This document shows positions 23,796-35,700 of a stretch of 64,000 bases of DNA, piece by piece. The translations under genes and the position numbers were made by a program. The notes under the pieces were generated by a model that was given only the letters and a program-made list of their open reading frames with translations, was not told the origin of the DNA and did not search any database. The stretch is from the NCBI GenBank assembly GCA_030248215.1, contig JASANG010001027.1, positions 124,001 through 188,000 of the forward strand, read 5' to 3'. Numbering within the stretch: position 1 is the stretch's first letter; every line of letters starts with the position of its first letter. Source of the DNA: Enoplolaimus lenunculus. Taxonomy: Eukaryota; Nematoda; Enoplea; Enoplida; Thoracostomopsidae.

Positions 23796-26290
23796 CTAGA
23801 CATTTAACGCCGCATCATCTTCAGCGTCCGACTCAATAGCATTAGTAACTAAATGATCTAAGTTCGACTTTAAAAAAGTACTAATATCGTCGCTTATCGG
23901 TAATTGATCAATTAATCCGCTCACAAACTGTTCTACGGTCATTTGTTTACCACCGAACCAAATTTTAGTTTGACTAAAATGCGCTACTTTTCTGCCTAAA
24001 TATTGTAATTTTCGCAAATACGCTGCAAATATGTCGATAGCAATTGTTGTAAGCACAAGTCCGAACGTCAAAAATACGTACGTCAGCGGAAAATAGGCGT
24101 AGTTTCGGGGTACAATATCGCCAAGACCAACCGTGGTTAAACTGATCACAGTATAGTAGCATGCTTCCCACGGTGTAAGATCTTCCCAGTGTGGCAACGC
24201 GTACGCGCCGATTGTAATCCATGTGGCAAATATTGCAAAAATTGGCAATCCTGGCAATTCGTCGTTTGAAATCGGTCGGTCGTCATCGTTTGCCGTTGAA
24301 TCGTGCGATGGTCTGTGTTTGTTTGTGTCGCGATTGCTTGCACCGTTTTGTGCTACCGCGTCGCTTGGTTGGGTAAACGGTCCGTTTGCTACCGGTGATG
24401 TCGTGGGATCGATCCCAGGTTGGGCAACACAGTTGACGTCAACTTTTTCAGCAATTTCTTTCGGTTTTCGTTTCGAGCGTCTACGCACTGATTTTCGCAA
24501 AGAGTTGATCCGGTGTTGATTAGTTTCACTTAACGCTGGTGTTTTATCCCACAATTTCGACAGGTTTCGCCGTAATTTTCGGTAAGATTTGGTTGTGACT
24601 TCAGAAAATAGCCGGCCTATGGATGCGATACCTAAATATCCCATCGGAATTCCGATAAATGCGTAAACGATCACAAATAAACGTCCGTATTTGGTTACCG
24701 GAGCGATATGACCGTAACCTAAAATGTCAAAAACAGTCAATCAAGTCCAAAACAAAATACAAAATATCTGGTAATTTTCACGCTACACAACTCTTAAGGG
24801 GTGCATCAAAATACCATGCGTAGCAATTACCGCAATGGCGTATATGCTATCGGCATGACGTCATCGTTGACACCAGCCTGACGTATGCAGCCAAGGTTGA
24901 TAAAATGCAGTGTTAATATTTTTATGAAGTAATTCGTGAACAGGGCCGGCGTTATGATAATCGCCACTTCCCCAAATTTGCAGGCTTAACTTTCATTATC
25001 GTAGAACTTTATAATTTTTTTACTTTTAAACCAAGCTATACCCTGTCGAAATGAAATCTTAGCTACGCCACGGCACCATAGATGTTTGCATAGTGTTTAA
25101 ACTTTACAAAACTGTAGTGTTGGCCGTGTTTTTGATATAAGGCAGTAAAAATTTAGCTTTGTCGAAAAATAAACAACCTGTTTAGAGTTGGAGAAAACGT
25201 TCGAAACCGTGTTGTCTACTCATTGCCATGGGTAACGAAAATAGAATTCAACACAACACCAACCCGAGCTCGGGTAAGGCGGGACTTCAACCCGTTTATC
25301 AGTCACTGACAATGTTTTAATTTCCATACTTTACTACAAGACTGTAGTCAATTCATGACCCATGTTACTTACTACATTTTTTGGTTAGGCGCAGGCTTAG
25401 GCTTAGGTTTAGGAATACGCTTTCGCAAAGCTTAGGCTAAGGCTTAAGATTAGAAATACGGTTAACCTAGTGTTACGGCCCTAAAAGTAACATTAACCCA
25501 ATTTATTATGCTAGCTGTGTAAAAAATATATTAAAATGGGTTGAATGGTTCTTCACACATGCGAACTAAATTCCAAGCTATGATTTTTAATGAATTATTA
25601 TTGACAGCTGCATGTTTTTAAAAACGAGATATTGAACAAAACTAGCAAGCGCAACTTGCAGCTGCAAGTTTACGTAGCAAAAACTTGCACGTGTGAATAG
25701 GGCTTTAAAATGAAATAGTGTCTTTTACCTATAGTAGTGACTACACTGAACGCGAATAAAAACGACGATCCAAACTGCCATGTAACATCTTGTACCGCCG
25801 CAGTTGCGTTAAACGGTTCCGGCGAACGAGACTTAATTTCGTACTCAACATTTTCCCAATGTCCAACAAATCTGACAAAATCAACCGTAAATTGTTGTTC
25901 ATAGGCTGTATTCCAAGCTGGTTTACAAGTTTCAAGATGATTGGTCGTTAGGTTACAATTATTAGAGCTTATGTTAGGCAAATAATTATTCAACGAGACA
26001 TCTTGTGAAATGTTGCATACGATAGTTGAAGTGTTGTTTGAAATTGGTGGCGTAATTGCAGTTGTTGTAACGTCTAGCAGGCGGTCTAGTCGCCTGACAG
26101 CGAATGAAAGGCTATTGTTGAGCATTAGCGTGTGTCGTGATAACTCGAGCTGTTCAAATATCACTGCTCCGCCACATATATACGCGACTGTGACTATGAG
26201 CATAAACAGTGGCACTTGAAGTTTGAGAAACTGAAATCGACATGAGTAGTTTTTTTTAAAAGCACACCGACGCTTCCGGCTTGCGAGCAT
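23796..26290 (-). CDS. Two-pore-domain (K2P) potassium channel, 2 exons
   Basis: Plasma-membrane K+ leak channel. Exons are 25729-26290 and 23796-24718 (TAG stop); the junction falls inside the first selectivity filter and rebuilds TTIGYGHIAP. The product is 494 residues. The ATG at 26290 has an in-frame TAA 6 bp before it, so it is the first possible start. Layout: basic N-terminus; TM1 (about 27-47); long extracellular cap loop (about 50-170) with several N-x-S/T sites and cysteines; P1 filter (about 185-192); TM2; cytosolic linker of about 115 residues rich in Arg/Lys then Ser/Asp; TM3; P2 filter TTVGLGD (about 382-388); TM4 with AIDIFAAYLRKLQYLGRKV; short acidic tail ending DDAALNV. Four TM segments with two TxGxG filters define the K2P family; the subfamily is not clear. 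The single intron contains two repeat fragments. Confidence 0.94.
25358..25497. mobile_element. TTAGGC-core element (type A) in the K2P intron region
   Basis: ACCCATGTTACTTACTACAT faces CCCTAAAAGTAACATTAACC, with GGCTTAGGCTTAGGTTTAGG and a diverged second array between. It lies inside the K2P intron (24719-25728). Confidence 0.65.
25640..25706. mobile_element. Right-end fragment of the GCCCTATTCAC MITE
   Basis: ACTTGCAGCTGCAAGTTTAC then ACTTGCACGTGTGAATAGGG, the inverted end of the elements at 13713 and 14799. It stops 22 bp from the K2P exon 1 donor. Confidence 0.6.
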
Positions 26291-27020
26291 TTTATTTTAT
26301 TTATAAGCATATCAAGATGATTGTAGGTAGTGTGTAAACGAATGGTAAAAATAACGGAAACGAAAAACGGAAATTGAAGTATAAAACTTTCAATGGGGCT
26401 TTTTAAAATTAGAAAAAAAACGTCAAAATCTTTAAGATTTTGGATGAATTTTGCAATTTTTATATCATTTCAAATAATTGGAGCATTTCTGTGATGAAAA
26501 ATGACCAGATGTCTACATGATTTATAACTAATTTTGAGCGCAAAAATAACAGAATTTCCACACCGATTTTTACAAAAAACAGAAACGGTGTAGTGTAGGT
26601 ACTGTGCTGCTAAATATCATACGATACTCGTTGTAACATTGGAATATTATATGAGATTCGACCTGTGCCCGTCACCCGATATGACGACCGAATTTTAACA
26701 TTGTTGTCGAATCAATATGGGACAAACCGTGACTCGGTTGCTTCAGCTATAACGTGTATATGTATTTTATTTAGTAAATCGAAGCCAAAAATGTAGCTAA
26801 AATCCCCTTACCTCTGCTTTGTTTCCAACGCCCGGAGTGTTCGATTGTTTATTCACTGCTCCAACGGCTCATATGCTCAATATTGTGCTAACACATCTGG
26901 AAGCTTTGATCCAATTTTTTCAAACACGTCAGAGTCCTACCGGGTACTTATGACGCCCGAACCGCTCCAGAACGCAACATCTTACCCTTGAATTTCATTT
27001 TTCAGCCGCGCTAAACTTAC

Positions 27021-27281
27021 ATTTTTGATCCGTTCAATAATGCGCAACACTACATTTGACCGTTTAGTTTCAGGCTGACTATCAGTCTTCGATGTACCAG
27101 CAGACGTTGACCCATCTTTAGGAGTTGGGTCTGCTGTCACTTTTTCGATGGTCGTCGTTTGTTTCTGGGTCGGTCTTTCTGAGACGCTCTGGGTCTGTCT
27201 TTCTGAGAAGCTGTGCTCGAAAAGATCGTTACGGCGTTTTGACGTTTGTTTGCGCATTACTTTTTGAACGGCTTCGAATGC
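27021..27281 (-). CDS. Orphan internal exon of an unrecognised hydrophilic protein
   Basis: A strong acceptor (long T run then CAG before 27281) and a GTAAGT donor at 27020 bound 87 codons, phase 0 at both ends. The peptide starts AFEAVQKVMRKQTSKRR. It continues through a Ser/Thr/Gln-rich stretch with repeated SERQTQ and SERPTQ strings and ends in a helical VVLRIIERIKN. A second donor (GTAAGA at about 26986) would lengthen it by VSLARLKNEIQG, which also reads as coding. It lies 0.7 kb 5' of the K2P start, but an in-frame stop before that ATG argues against simple splicing into the channel. The parent gene is unknown. Confidence 0.4.
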
Positions 27282-28299
27282 CTGAAAAAATACGAATCCA
27301 GATGGAAAATAAAACTGAAACAAAAAGTGCAACCAATAAACTATACTTGTACCTTAACCCGGCATATCGTGTAAGCCAAAAGTATAATCAAGTGGACTGT
27401 ACCGATATTTCAATTCATTTTCTACTAGCGTGGTCTAAATCTTTCTCGAATAAGAGAAACAAGACTCGAAACACTTGCACAGAGGCTTACGTTTTTAAGG
27501 TAGGACGGTCTTATACATCAGACCGAAATGAACTGAGTTATTCTCTACCGGTTGCTTGTAAACATTTTTATTCGAAACGTTTTTTGTGAGTTTTTAAAAC
27601 CGTTTCAGTGTATCAATTAGTATTCCCAATCACACAAGATAAACGATAAATCATTCTTATAAGGATTAATTTTATGTTAGACTCAGCATTAGGCAAAGGT
27701 TAGGAGCAGAGCCGGAGCAGCCACCTCCCATACCCCCATTTGGTGTGCCCCCACCCCTAAAGGGGCCCTCACCCTAACCGGTTTAAACAAAAATCGCTTC
27801 AATTTTGAAAGGCGTCTGGATTTTCGCTCGTTTCGCTCGCGAGTTTGAGTGCTCCCAACTTGGAATTTGCGCGGAGCCCCAACACTTTTCTGCTCGGGCG
27901 CTGGCTAGGATAGAAACGGTCTACTGTTGTTGTTCTATAGGTAACTTTAATCATTCAATATTAGAAAGAATTCCTGTACGATAAGTATAGCGTACTCTTA
28001 ATTTTCATTATGATACCCTCGACAAGAATGAAATAAACCGAAACGTACCGATAACGCGTGGAGATTGAGCATATTTGGTTTTATTGTTGTATAATAATTT
28101 GTAATAAACAAAAATCAAACATTGATCTATAAAGCAAAGCCTAAAAGATTTTAATTTTAACTTTCTGGTTTCACGTTGAACCAACAATTGAAAATTAGCA
28201 GTAGTAGTATGCAGCGTTCCAAGTTGATGAACATAAAAATAACTCAATTTCCAGGTATTTCTAAACGAAGTATATGCTTACTTAAATTCATTTTTGTAC

Positions 28300-28650
28300 T
28301 TCTCTCTAAAAACTTCAACTTAAATTATAGCTTAACTAAGCTTGAATATCAGTTTAAGTAAAACTTAAACGGCTGGACGGACTAAATAAACTAGAATTTT
28401 AAGTTTTACTTAAACTAACGTATTTTAAGAGTTTAACACGAGTTTAAGTAAACTTATTTTTAGATTAAGTAACAAGTGTAGCCGTGTATCTAAGAGTTCA
28501 TTAAGGTTAGCTTAAACTGAAAATAAGTAATTAAATTAGTTTAAACGCGTAAACCTACCTGTTAGTTTAGTTAATCTAGTAAAGTTAGTTTAATACTGGT
28601 CGATTTGCTTAAGCTTAAATCAAGTTAATAGTTTAAGCGTTTTGAGAGTA
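28300..28650. mobile_element. AAACTTAAACT-rich MITE, copy 1 (inverted relative to copies 2 and 3)
   Basis: About 350 bp dominated by TTTAAGT/ACTTAAA words, with landmarks CGGACTAAATAAACTAGAAT, GTGTAGCCGTGTATCTAAGAG and AACCTACCTGTTAGTTTAG. The same landmarks return inverted at 28955-29270. Confidence 0.7.
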
Positions 28651-28954
28651 TAAAGCTAAACAAATAGCTGCGTTTAAGACGACAAAAAAGATCAGCTAAA
28701 GCGAACGAAGAGGCCGGTAGCAGGGTAGCTCTTTCTAACATCAGAAAATTATTAGTAAAAATTAAATGGGTACTTCTACCTTGACAGTTTTGAGTGGGAT
28801 GTAGCATATGTCCATGCGCCCCCCTTGAAAATGTTCAAGATCTGAAACTGGTTTAATTATTAGTTAAAAAAGATGAGGTTCTGCCATCTAATTTCGCACA
28901 GATGTTCGTAATGTTGGACAGGTGTGTAGCTATACTGTGTGCTTTTGAGCCAAA

Positions 28955-29270
28955 GCCACTCTCTAAAAGCTTAAACTAACTTGATTTAAGCATAAGCAAG
29001 TGCACCAGTATTAAACTAACTTTCTAGATTAACTAAACTAACTGGTAGGTTTACGCTTAAACTCATTTAATTACTTATTTTCAGTTAAGCTAAACTTAAT
29101 GAACTCTTACATACACGGCTGCAATTGTTACTTAAACTAAAAATAAGTTCACTTAAACTCGTGTTAAACTTAAAAACACGTTAGTTTAAGTAAAACTTAA
29201 AATTCTAGTTTATTTAGTCTGTCCAGCCCTTTAAGTTTTACTTAAACTGATATTCAAGTTTAATTATCGA
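28955..29270. mobile_element. AAACTTAAACT-rich MITE, copy 2
   Basis: Landmarks AACTAACTGGTAGGTTTACG, CTTACATACACGGCTGC and TCTAGTTTATTTAGTCTG are the reverse complements of copy 1. Arms of about 320-340 bp are separated by about 300 bp. Confidence 0.7.
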
Positions 29271-29669
29271 ATCTTATACATCTTGGTGGCCAAGAAACTT
29301 GATGATCAGTTATGTTCTTAGACATAGCCGCTATCCTAAAATTCTCAGCAAACAGTATAAGATTACAACCACAAGCATATAATGTAGTTTCCTGTTTTGC
29401 AATAATGGTTTCAATTGACACCAACGAGAGTAGATTATTAGACTAATTAATCTTGATCACATTGTTGTATATACCCAAGCCATAGAAAGAATAATTCAAC
29501 TGCAGACGTGAATGAATACAATAGCTAGCAATGCTCTGCTTATAACTTTGGTCATCGCTTTATAGGGTAAGTATACCCGAACGCCAAGTGTTTTGGTGTT
29601 GCCGTTCCACTCGCAATAAGCGAGCTGGTTGAGATTGACTGGAGATTTGAAATGCTGTATTGAAATTTT

Positions 29670-29884
29670 GGCCGATGTTACTTTGAGTGGCGTAACAGTA
29701 GATTAGGCGTATTCCTAAGCCTAAGCCTAAGCCTAAGCGTTGCAAGAATGTGTTCCTAAGCCTAAGCATAAGCCAAAGCCTAAGCATAAGCCTAAGCCTA
29801 AGCAAAAAAATGTAATCTAGAATCTAAACCTACTCTTTTATAGACCCACCAGAAACCTTAACGGCCCTTAAAGTAACATGGGCC
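29670..29884. mobile_element. TTAGGC-core foldback element (type A, reverse)
   Basis: GGCCGATGTTACTTTGAGTG faces CCCTTAAAGTAACATGGGCC. The interior has CCTAAGCCTAAGCCTAAGCC, GCAAGAATGTGTTCCTAAG and TAATCTAGAATCTAAACC. Best-preserved type A copy. Confidence 0.82.
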
Positions 29885-30028
29885 GAAATTTTCACGAAGT
29901 AGTTGCGTACCTCCTTATAATGTTTTTAACCTCAGCCACTGAAGCATTTTTGCAGATGTTGTTAAGTATATAAATCAAACCCGACAGCAGTTAACTATAG
30001 AAAACATAACGCAATCATTTCAAGCAGC

Positions 30029-30128
30029 GGCCAATGTTGCTTTTAGGACTGTAACAGTAGATTAAGCATAATCCTAAGTCTAAAGCCTAAACCTAAACCG
30101 AAGGCTTGAAAAAAGTGATTCCTAAGCC
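30029..30128. mobile_element. Truncated TTAGGC-core element (type A)
   Basis: GGCCAATGTTGCTTTTAGGA left arm, GTAACAGTAGATTAAGC, then degenerate CCTAAACC units. No right arm. Confidence 0.6.
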
Positions 30129-30389
30129 GCAAACATGAAATCCTTTTATTTCACCAATGTACCTCCTGAGTACTTAATTAAATTCCAACAAACGTTCCCT
30201 TCGTATTCCTAAATCACAAAACTGGAAAATAAAATTGGAAGCTGCAGCAAAAAAAGTTAGTAAAAGCTTTAAAAGCTTAAGTACTGTATTCCAGTCGCGC
30301 AGAAAAACGTTCCGCAGCTGATCTTTACAAAAGTTCTCTTGCTGTCCGTATACATAGAACAACTGGAAAAGAAAATTGACTCGAGCGCC

Positions 30390-30552
30390 AATGTATAAAA
30401 CAGCGCCGTCGCAGCAGTATAGGCTTTCTTAAGCCAAGCCTAGGTTGAAGCGTAAAATACACTTAAGCCTAAGCCAAAGCCTAAACAAATAAAATTCGTC
30501 TAAAGCTTAAGCTTACTCTATTCCAATCGTACAGAAAAACGTTTCGCCCCTA
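30390..30552. mobile_element. TTAGGC-family element (type B, reverse)
   Basis: AATGTATAAAACAGCGCCGT, then AAGCCTAAGCCAAAGCC, CTAAAGCTTAAGCTTACTC and GAAAAACGTTTCGCC, in the same order as 21690 and 34915. Confidence 0.6.
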
Positions 30553-31268
30553 ATATCTTCATATCAGCCGCTTGAGCTTTAGCCTTAGCTATCAAATAAT
30601 AATAGTATGTGGAAGGAATTTGCGTTCTATTAACATTAGTGTGAACGGGAAAGTAAAAACAATCACATCATGATGGGTATAAAACCAGGTACAGTTACTT
30701 ACTCATTTTAAAGAGTAAAAGCTTCAACTCGTCTATTAAAAATTGAAATTTAGTATCAAGTTGAAAAACCCGTGTTCACAGCCCTTGTACCACCGTTTAA
30801 CATTGCATCGGTGAAAAAATTGAAAATAAAAATTTACAATTGAGAAACGTTTTATGGTAGATTTTTGACTGCTCGAACGATCAAATTGGTCGCAATGTCC
30901 AGTTAGGTAGAAAGGATTCACGTCTTGCGAGATGCGCCCCATCTTGCAAAACAACGTTGGAAACACCTGTTTCATATGCCTCAGCTATGACACACCCAGC
31001 ACCCCTGCAAACAGTACGGCTAATGTTTATATTGTGGATTTGAAGCCTAATGTTGTACGTCACTACAGTAAAGCTTGCTAAACATATATGGGGAGCATAT
31101 AACGTTGAGAGTAATATAACCAAGGGTAAAGCTTATGAGTACATATGTCTTTAGAAATGACCACAAGCAACGTACCATTAATTAAACCTAAATTAGTTAT
31201 GCGACGCTAATGGTGAAACCAAAACTCGACGGCATCAGAGTCAAATTAAAGGGGGATTTAAAGGCCGC

Positions 31269-31410
31269 CCATGTATAGAACAGGGCCGGATCATTTTTCG
31301 GCGGGCCTGTGATAGAGTCAGTTTAAGGTTTAGACTGACTTTTTTTGCTTCGGCTTAGGCTTAGGAATATGCTTATACATCTGTTCCACCATGTTATACA
31401 CATGGGCCAC
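31269..31410. mobile_element. TTAGGC-core foldback element (type B)
   Basis: CCATGTATAGAACAGGGCCG at left, CTGTTCCACCATGTTATACA at right, with a short GGCTTAGGCTTAGG core. Confidence 0.65.
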
Positions 31411-32260
31411 AATAAATATCAGCACAGCAATTTTTAGGCAATCTATACTGGTAAAAATATTATTTTAAGGATAATCAGTGCGCAGTTGTAGTCACAGGTT
31501 CACATGGAACGGGAAGCCTAAACTCTGTTGGGCAATGCATGTGTTTGTAGTTTAAGGGACACACCACTGAGTCAGTGATCTTAACGGAATAAAACTTTTA
31601 ATCGCTGAATTCTTGACAACAATAGCGAATATCTAGCAGATTCGTGGGAACTTTTCAATACAAAATCAGAGCGTCTTCAGTAAAAATATTTCAAGCTAGA
31701 AAGATAATAAGAGTGGTAAACATAGTACTGACTTGTGATTTAACTTTAAAATTTGAATTCTTCATAATTTAAAACCGATTCAAAACTTCAATATGCTATA
31801 CAACAGGTCAATTTGGTTACGTTACCTCAAGTGTGCAGGCAACTGGAAACATATCATATGATATTCGCAGGCAATATGTCGAATATCACGTGATTGGCGA
31901 ACAAAAGATGACCTACACATGATGATAGCAAGCAACTACAAATTTATAATATGAGCTTTATAACAAGACAAAATGTAACCCAATAATCAACATGGACAGA
32001 ACATGTTGCGAAGCTACTTACCTCGGTTATAACGTGAACTACGCATGTGTTGGAATTGTAACAAAAACGATTATGTTAATTTATTATTAATAATAAAAAC
32101 ATTCGTCAATAAAGTTTTATAACTGCAAACTATAACCCATGCTTAAAGGTTATGCTACTTCAAATAAGCGCAAACATTAATATATATGCATTAAAGTTGT
32201 TAATTTCGTTTTCCGCCACCTCACGATGTCCTGCTTCGAGAAAAAGTCACTACTCGCAAA

Positions 32261-32441
32261 GCCAATGTTACTTTGAGTGGCGTAACAGTAGATTAAGCGT
32301 ATTCCTAGGTCTAAGCCTAAATATAAGCGTTGCAAAAAAGTGTTCCTAAGCCAAAGCGTAAGCAAAAAAACGTAATCTAGAATCTAAACCTACTCTTTTA
32401 TAGACCCATTAGAAACCTGAACGCCCCTTAAAGTAACATGG
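32261..32441. mobile_element. TTAGGC-core foldback element (type A, reverse)
   Basis: GCCAATGTTACTTTGAGTGG faces CCCCTTAAAGTAACATGG, with the same internal order as 29670-29884. Confidence 0.75.
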
Positions 32442-32519
32442 ATCAGTCGCAATCAACAGAAACATAAAGGTCTGAACTTTCTCAGTAATTGTTAATCAAA
32501 ATTAGATCCCATGCTAATT

Positions 32520-32640
32520 TTATGGCCGTCCAGGTTTCTGGTGGGTCTGTAAAAAAGTAAGCTTAGATTATAGACTGCATTTTTTGCTTAGTGTTAGGCT
32601 AAGACTTAAGAATGCACTTTTTCAACGCTTGAAACTATTT
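32520..32640. mobile_element. Truncated TTAGGC-core element (type A)
   Basis: CCGTCCAGGTTTCTGGTGGG, TAAAAAAGTAAGCTTAGA and TTTTTTGCTTAGTGTTAGGC match the type A left half. It lies just downstream of the stop codon at 32743. Confidence 0.5.
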
Positions 32641-32742
32641 TTTGTTGAATGTGAAGTCGAAAAATTTTCACAGAACTTTTTAAGTCAATAAATTGTTTTA
32701 TATTTCACGGAAATTAAAAAGATAACATTTCGTACAACAAAT

Positions 32743-35700
32743 TTACATCAAATCATCAAGAAACTGTTCCGCTAGCGACGAATCAGCATTCATAACAGCT
32801 TCATTCTCAATTGCTGGCTCATCGTTAGCGATTATGGCGTTGAACAGGTCAATATCGCGGTTGTTTTCAATGGCAGATCGTCGAGGCCGGCTCTTTGAAC
32901 CCGTATTCGCGTTGCTGCTTCCGTTTTCACTTTTCTTCGCTTTACATTGGCTTGTATCTCTGAAAATAAGTTTTACAAAGATTAAATACATTAGTAATTT
33001 TTTGAAATTTATACCTAGATTATTTCAACTTCGATTTGCGAGCTAAATGTTTAACACTACGGCCGATATTCTCAAATGTGTATAGCACCTGCAATTCTGT
33101 AAACGGTGACTAACTTGATGATTTGAGCGTTTCCAAAATTAAGCAGTATCCCGTAAATAAGTCGCTGAATAAATCTAAATCTTCTCTACATTGACGCTTC
33201 TGTTAGAAAAAAACAGGGGTGACACCAACGGCGGGTTCGCACCAAAGCTCTCTCAAAGCCAGGAAAGCCGCCTACGGCGCCATTTCAAGCTGTCAAAACC
33301 GCTGCACAGTCCTACAACTTGGACATCATCGTAACAATGGGGCAAAAAGTTCTACATCGAAATCGAACAATTTTCTTCAAACACATTATTATTTCAATGC
33401 TGTCAAATAATATTCCGACCTGAGAGGAGCAGATGCCCGTTGGGAGCCGGGTTTCCCTAACAGCGGTCCTTGGCAAACGACGAAGTCAACTATTAATACA
33501 AATAAAGTCGACTTACCGGCCCAATTCTTCCATCAAACAGACGCATGGAGGTCGTGGTTTTTCAACAGCGGATGCAGTGTTGGATGAAAACCGAAATCCT
33601 GGACGACCACGGCGACCTGATTTTCCCCCGCCTTGCCCGCCACCACCGCCGCCGCTAGTCTTCGCCTTCTTTTTCGCTTTCTGTTCTTTGATCGCAGTTG
33701 TAAGCGTATTTGATTCGAGCATAATACAACAGCTGAAAATATTAAAAAGAAAATTAGGGATAAAACGCGCAAAGTACAATAACATAAAGCTAATGCGAAA
33801 AGGTTGCCAGAAAAATGGCCCATGTAAAGATCAGGGGAGGAACGTTTTTCTGTGAAACTGCAATAGAGTAAATAAGTTTTAGACAATTTTTTTGCTTGGC
33901 TGAGGCTTATGAATATGCTCATTCTTACGCTTAGGAATATGCTTATGTTACTGGTCCGACACTGTTCTTTTACATTGGCGAGAAATATCAATGTTGAAAA
34001 TTTCCGCTTCATACAAAACTATACAAGATTGCTAATTCCATTCTCACTTACAGCTGAGTTTTTCAATTAACATTTTGCTAAATCCGTTTCAAGTGTTGTC
34101 AAAAATTTTGCTTTTACGCTTCGTTTTTTGAGAAATATTGGCAATAAAAATTTTGGAAATTGCTATAAAGTTACAAAGTTGTACTGAAAAAACCAATTTA
34201 TCATGGCACAATCTTGTTTATTCACCACAGACATTACAAATCCCCATTCTACAAATATACTCTCCAAAATCTTAAACTAACTTGATTTAAGCTGAAGCTA
34301 ATCCACCAGCATTAAACTAACTTTCTAGATTAAATTAACACGTATGTTTACGCTTGAACTCATTTAAAATCTTATATATTGTTTGTTTAAGCCAAACTTA
34401 ATGAATTGTTAGATACACATAATTTCTGGGCTGCACTTGTTGCTTAAACCAAAAATAAGTTTAACTTAATCTCGTGTTAGACTTAAAAACATATTAGTTT
34501 AACATAAACTTACAATTCTAATTTGTTACACTCGGCCAGCCATTTAAATTTTTACTTGTAAACTAATAATCAAGTTTAGTTAAGCTATAATTTCAGTTCA
34601 AGTTTTCAGAGATTAAATCTTTTTTTTTTCAATTTTACTTCTTGGATGTTGCACAACTCGCAACTCTTTGTAGCGCACCGCGTCGTTTCTTTGTTTTATT
34701 CTCACCGTCCATAAATGTGCTAGGTAGCGCAGATTCGGGGCAAAGCCATTGCGACTGATCTAAAATTATATAGTTCTATAATTGTATTCTCAGGCCAGCT
34801 AAAACAGAGAATAGTGATGTATGCTACCCTATCAGCGTAGTGTTGCTAAAAATGCTTACCATATAGATTGATCATCGAAAAGTTATTGCGGGCTTAACCG
34901 CTACTATTTTTCCGGCCAATGTATAGAACCTGGCCGTAACAGAAGTACAAGCATATTCCTAAGCCTGAGCCTAAACAATCGTATGAGTTTACGCTAAAGA
35001 CTAAGCCTAAACCTAAACCCAAGCAAAAACTATATTTAAAGCTTAAGCTTACTCTATGGCGGTCAGGCAGAAAAAGAAACATTGGCATTTTTTAAAGTTT
35101 TAATTATCCTTTGCCTACACTGTAAAAAGTGGGGAGCCAATTTGACTCTCTAGGAGATAGGCTTTTCCTGACTACACAAACTGGGTCAAATTAACTCCGC
35201 CAGAGTCAAATTCGACTCACTGAGCGGTGCAATGAATCGAATTTGACTATGGCAGAGTCGAATTTTGACTCAGTTTGTGTAGCCAGGAAAAGCCTATTTC
35301 CGAGAGAGTTAATCAGACTCCCAATTTTTTTTCAGTGTACTTCCATGCACCCATCACTTAATACCTCCAGCTTGCACAATTTTCGACCGTTTGCAACTTT
35401 TGATGCATGAACTGTATGCAGCAACGTCTGTCGGAACAAAATCAGGCGTTCCTTTTGATCCGCCAGCTCCGCGTACACGGCCTCGGCGGCGGCTGCTTTG
35501 ATTACCAGATTCATCGCCTTTTGATTTTCCCGAAAATGATTGCCGGCCGCATCTAAAAAAACTGAATTATGTCAACAATTTTTTGTTAGCTCATTTTGTT
35601 CTAACTTTCATTTGGTTCTCGATTATATAAAGCATTAACATTAGTCTATTTTCCATATTTTGCATCGTTCTACATTTATAATTTGGTAATTTTTCACAAA

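Noticed and set aside
24223-24519. Plus-strand frame within the K2P gene
   Set aside because: It is the antisense shadow of the K2P cytosolic linker and pore exon.
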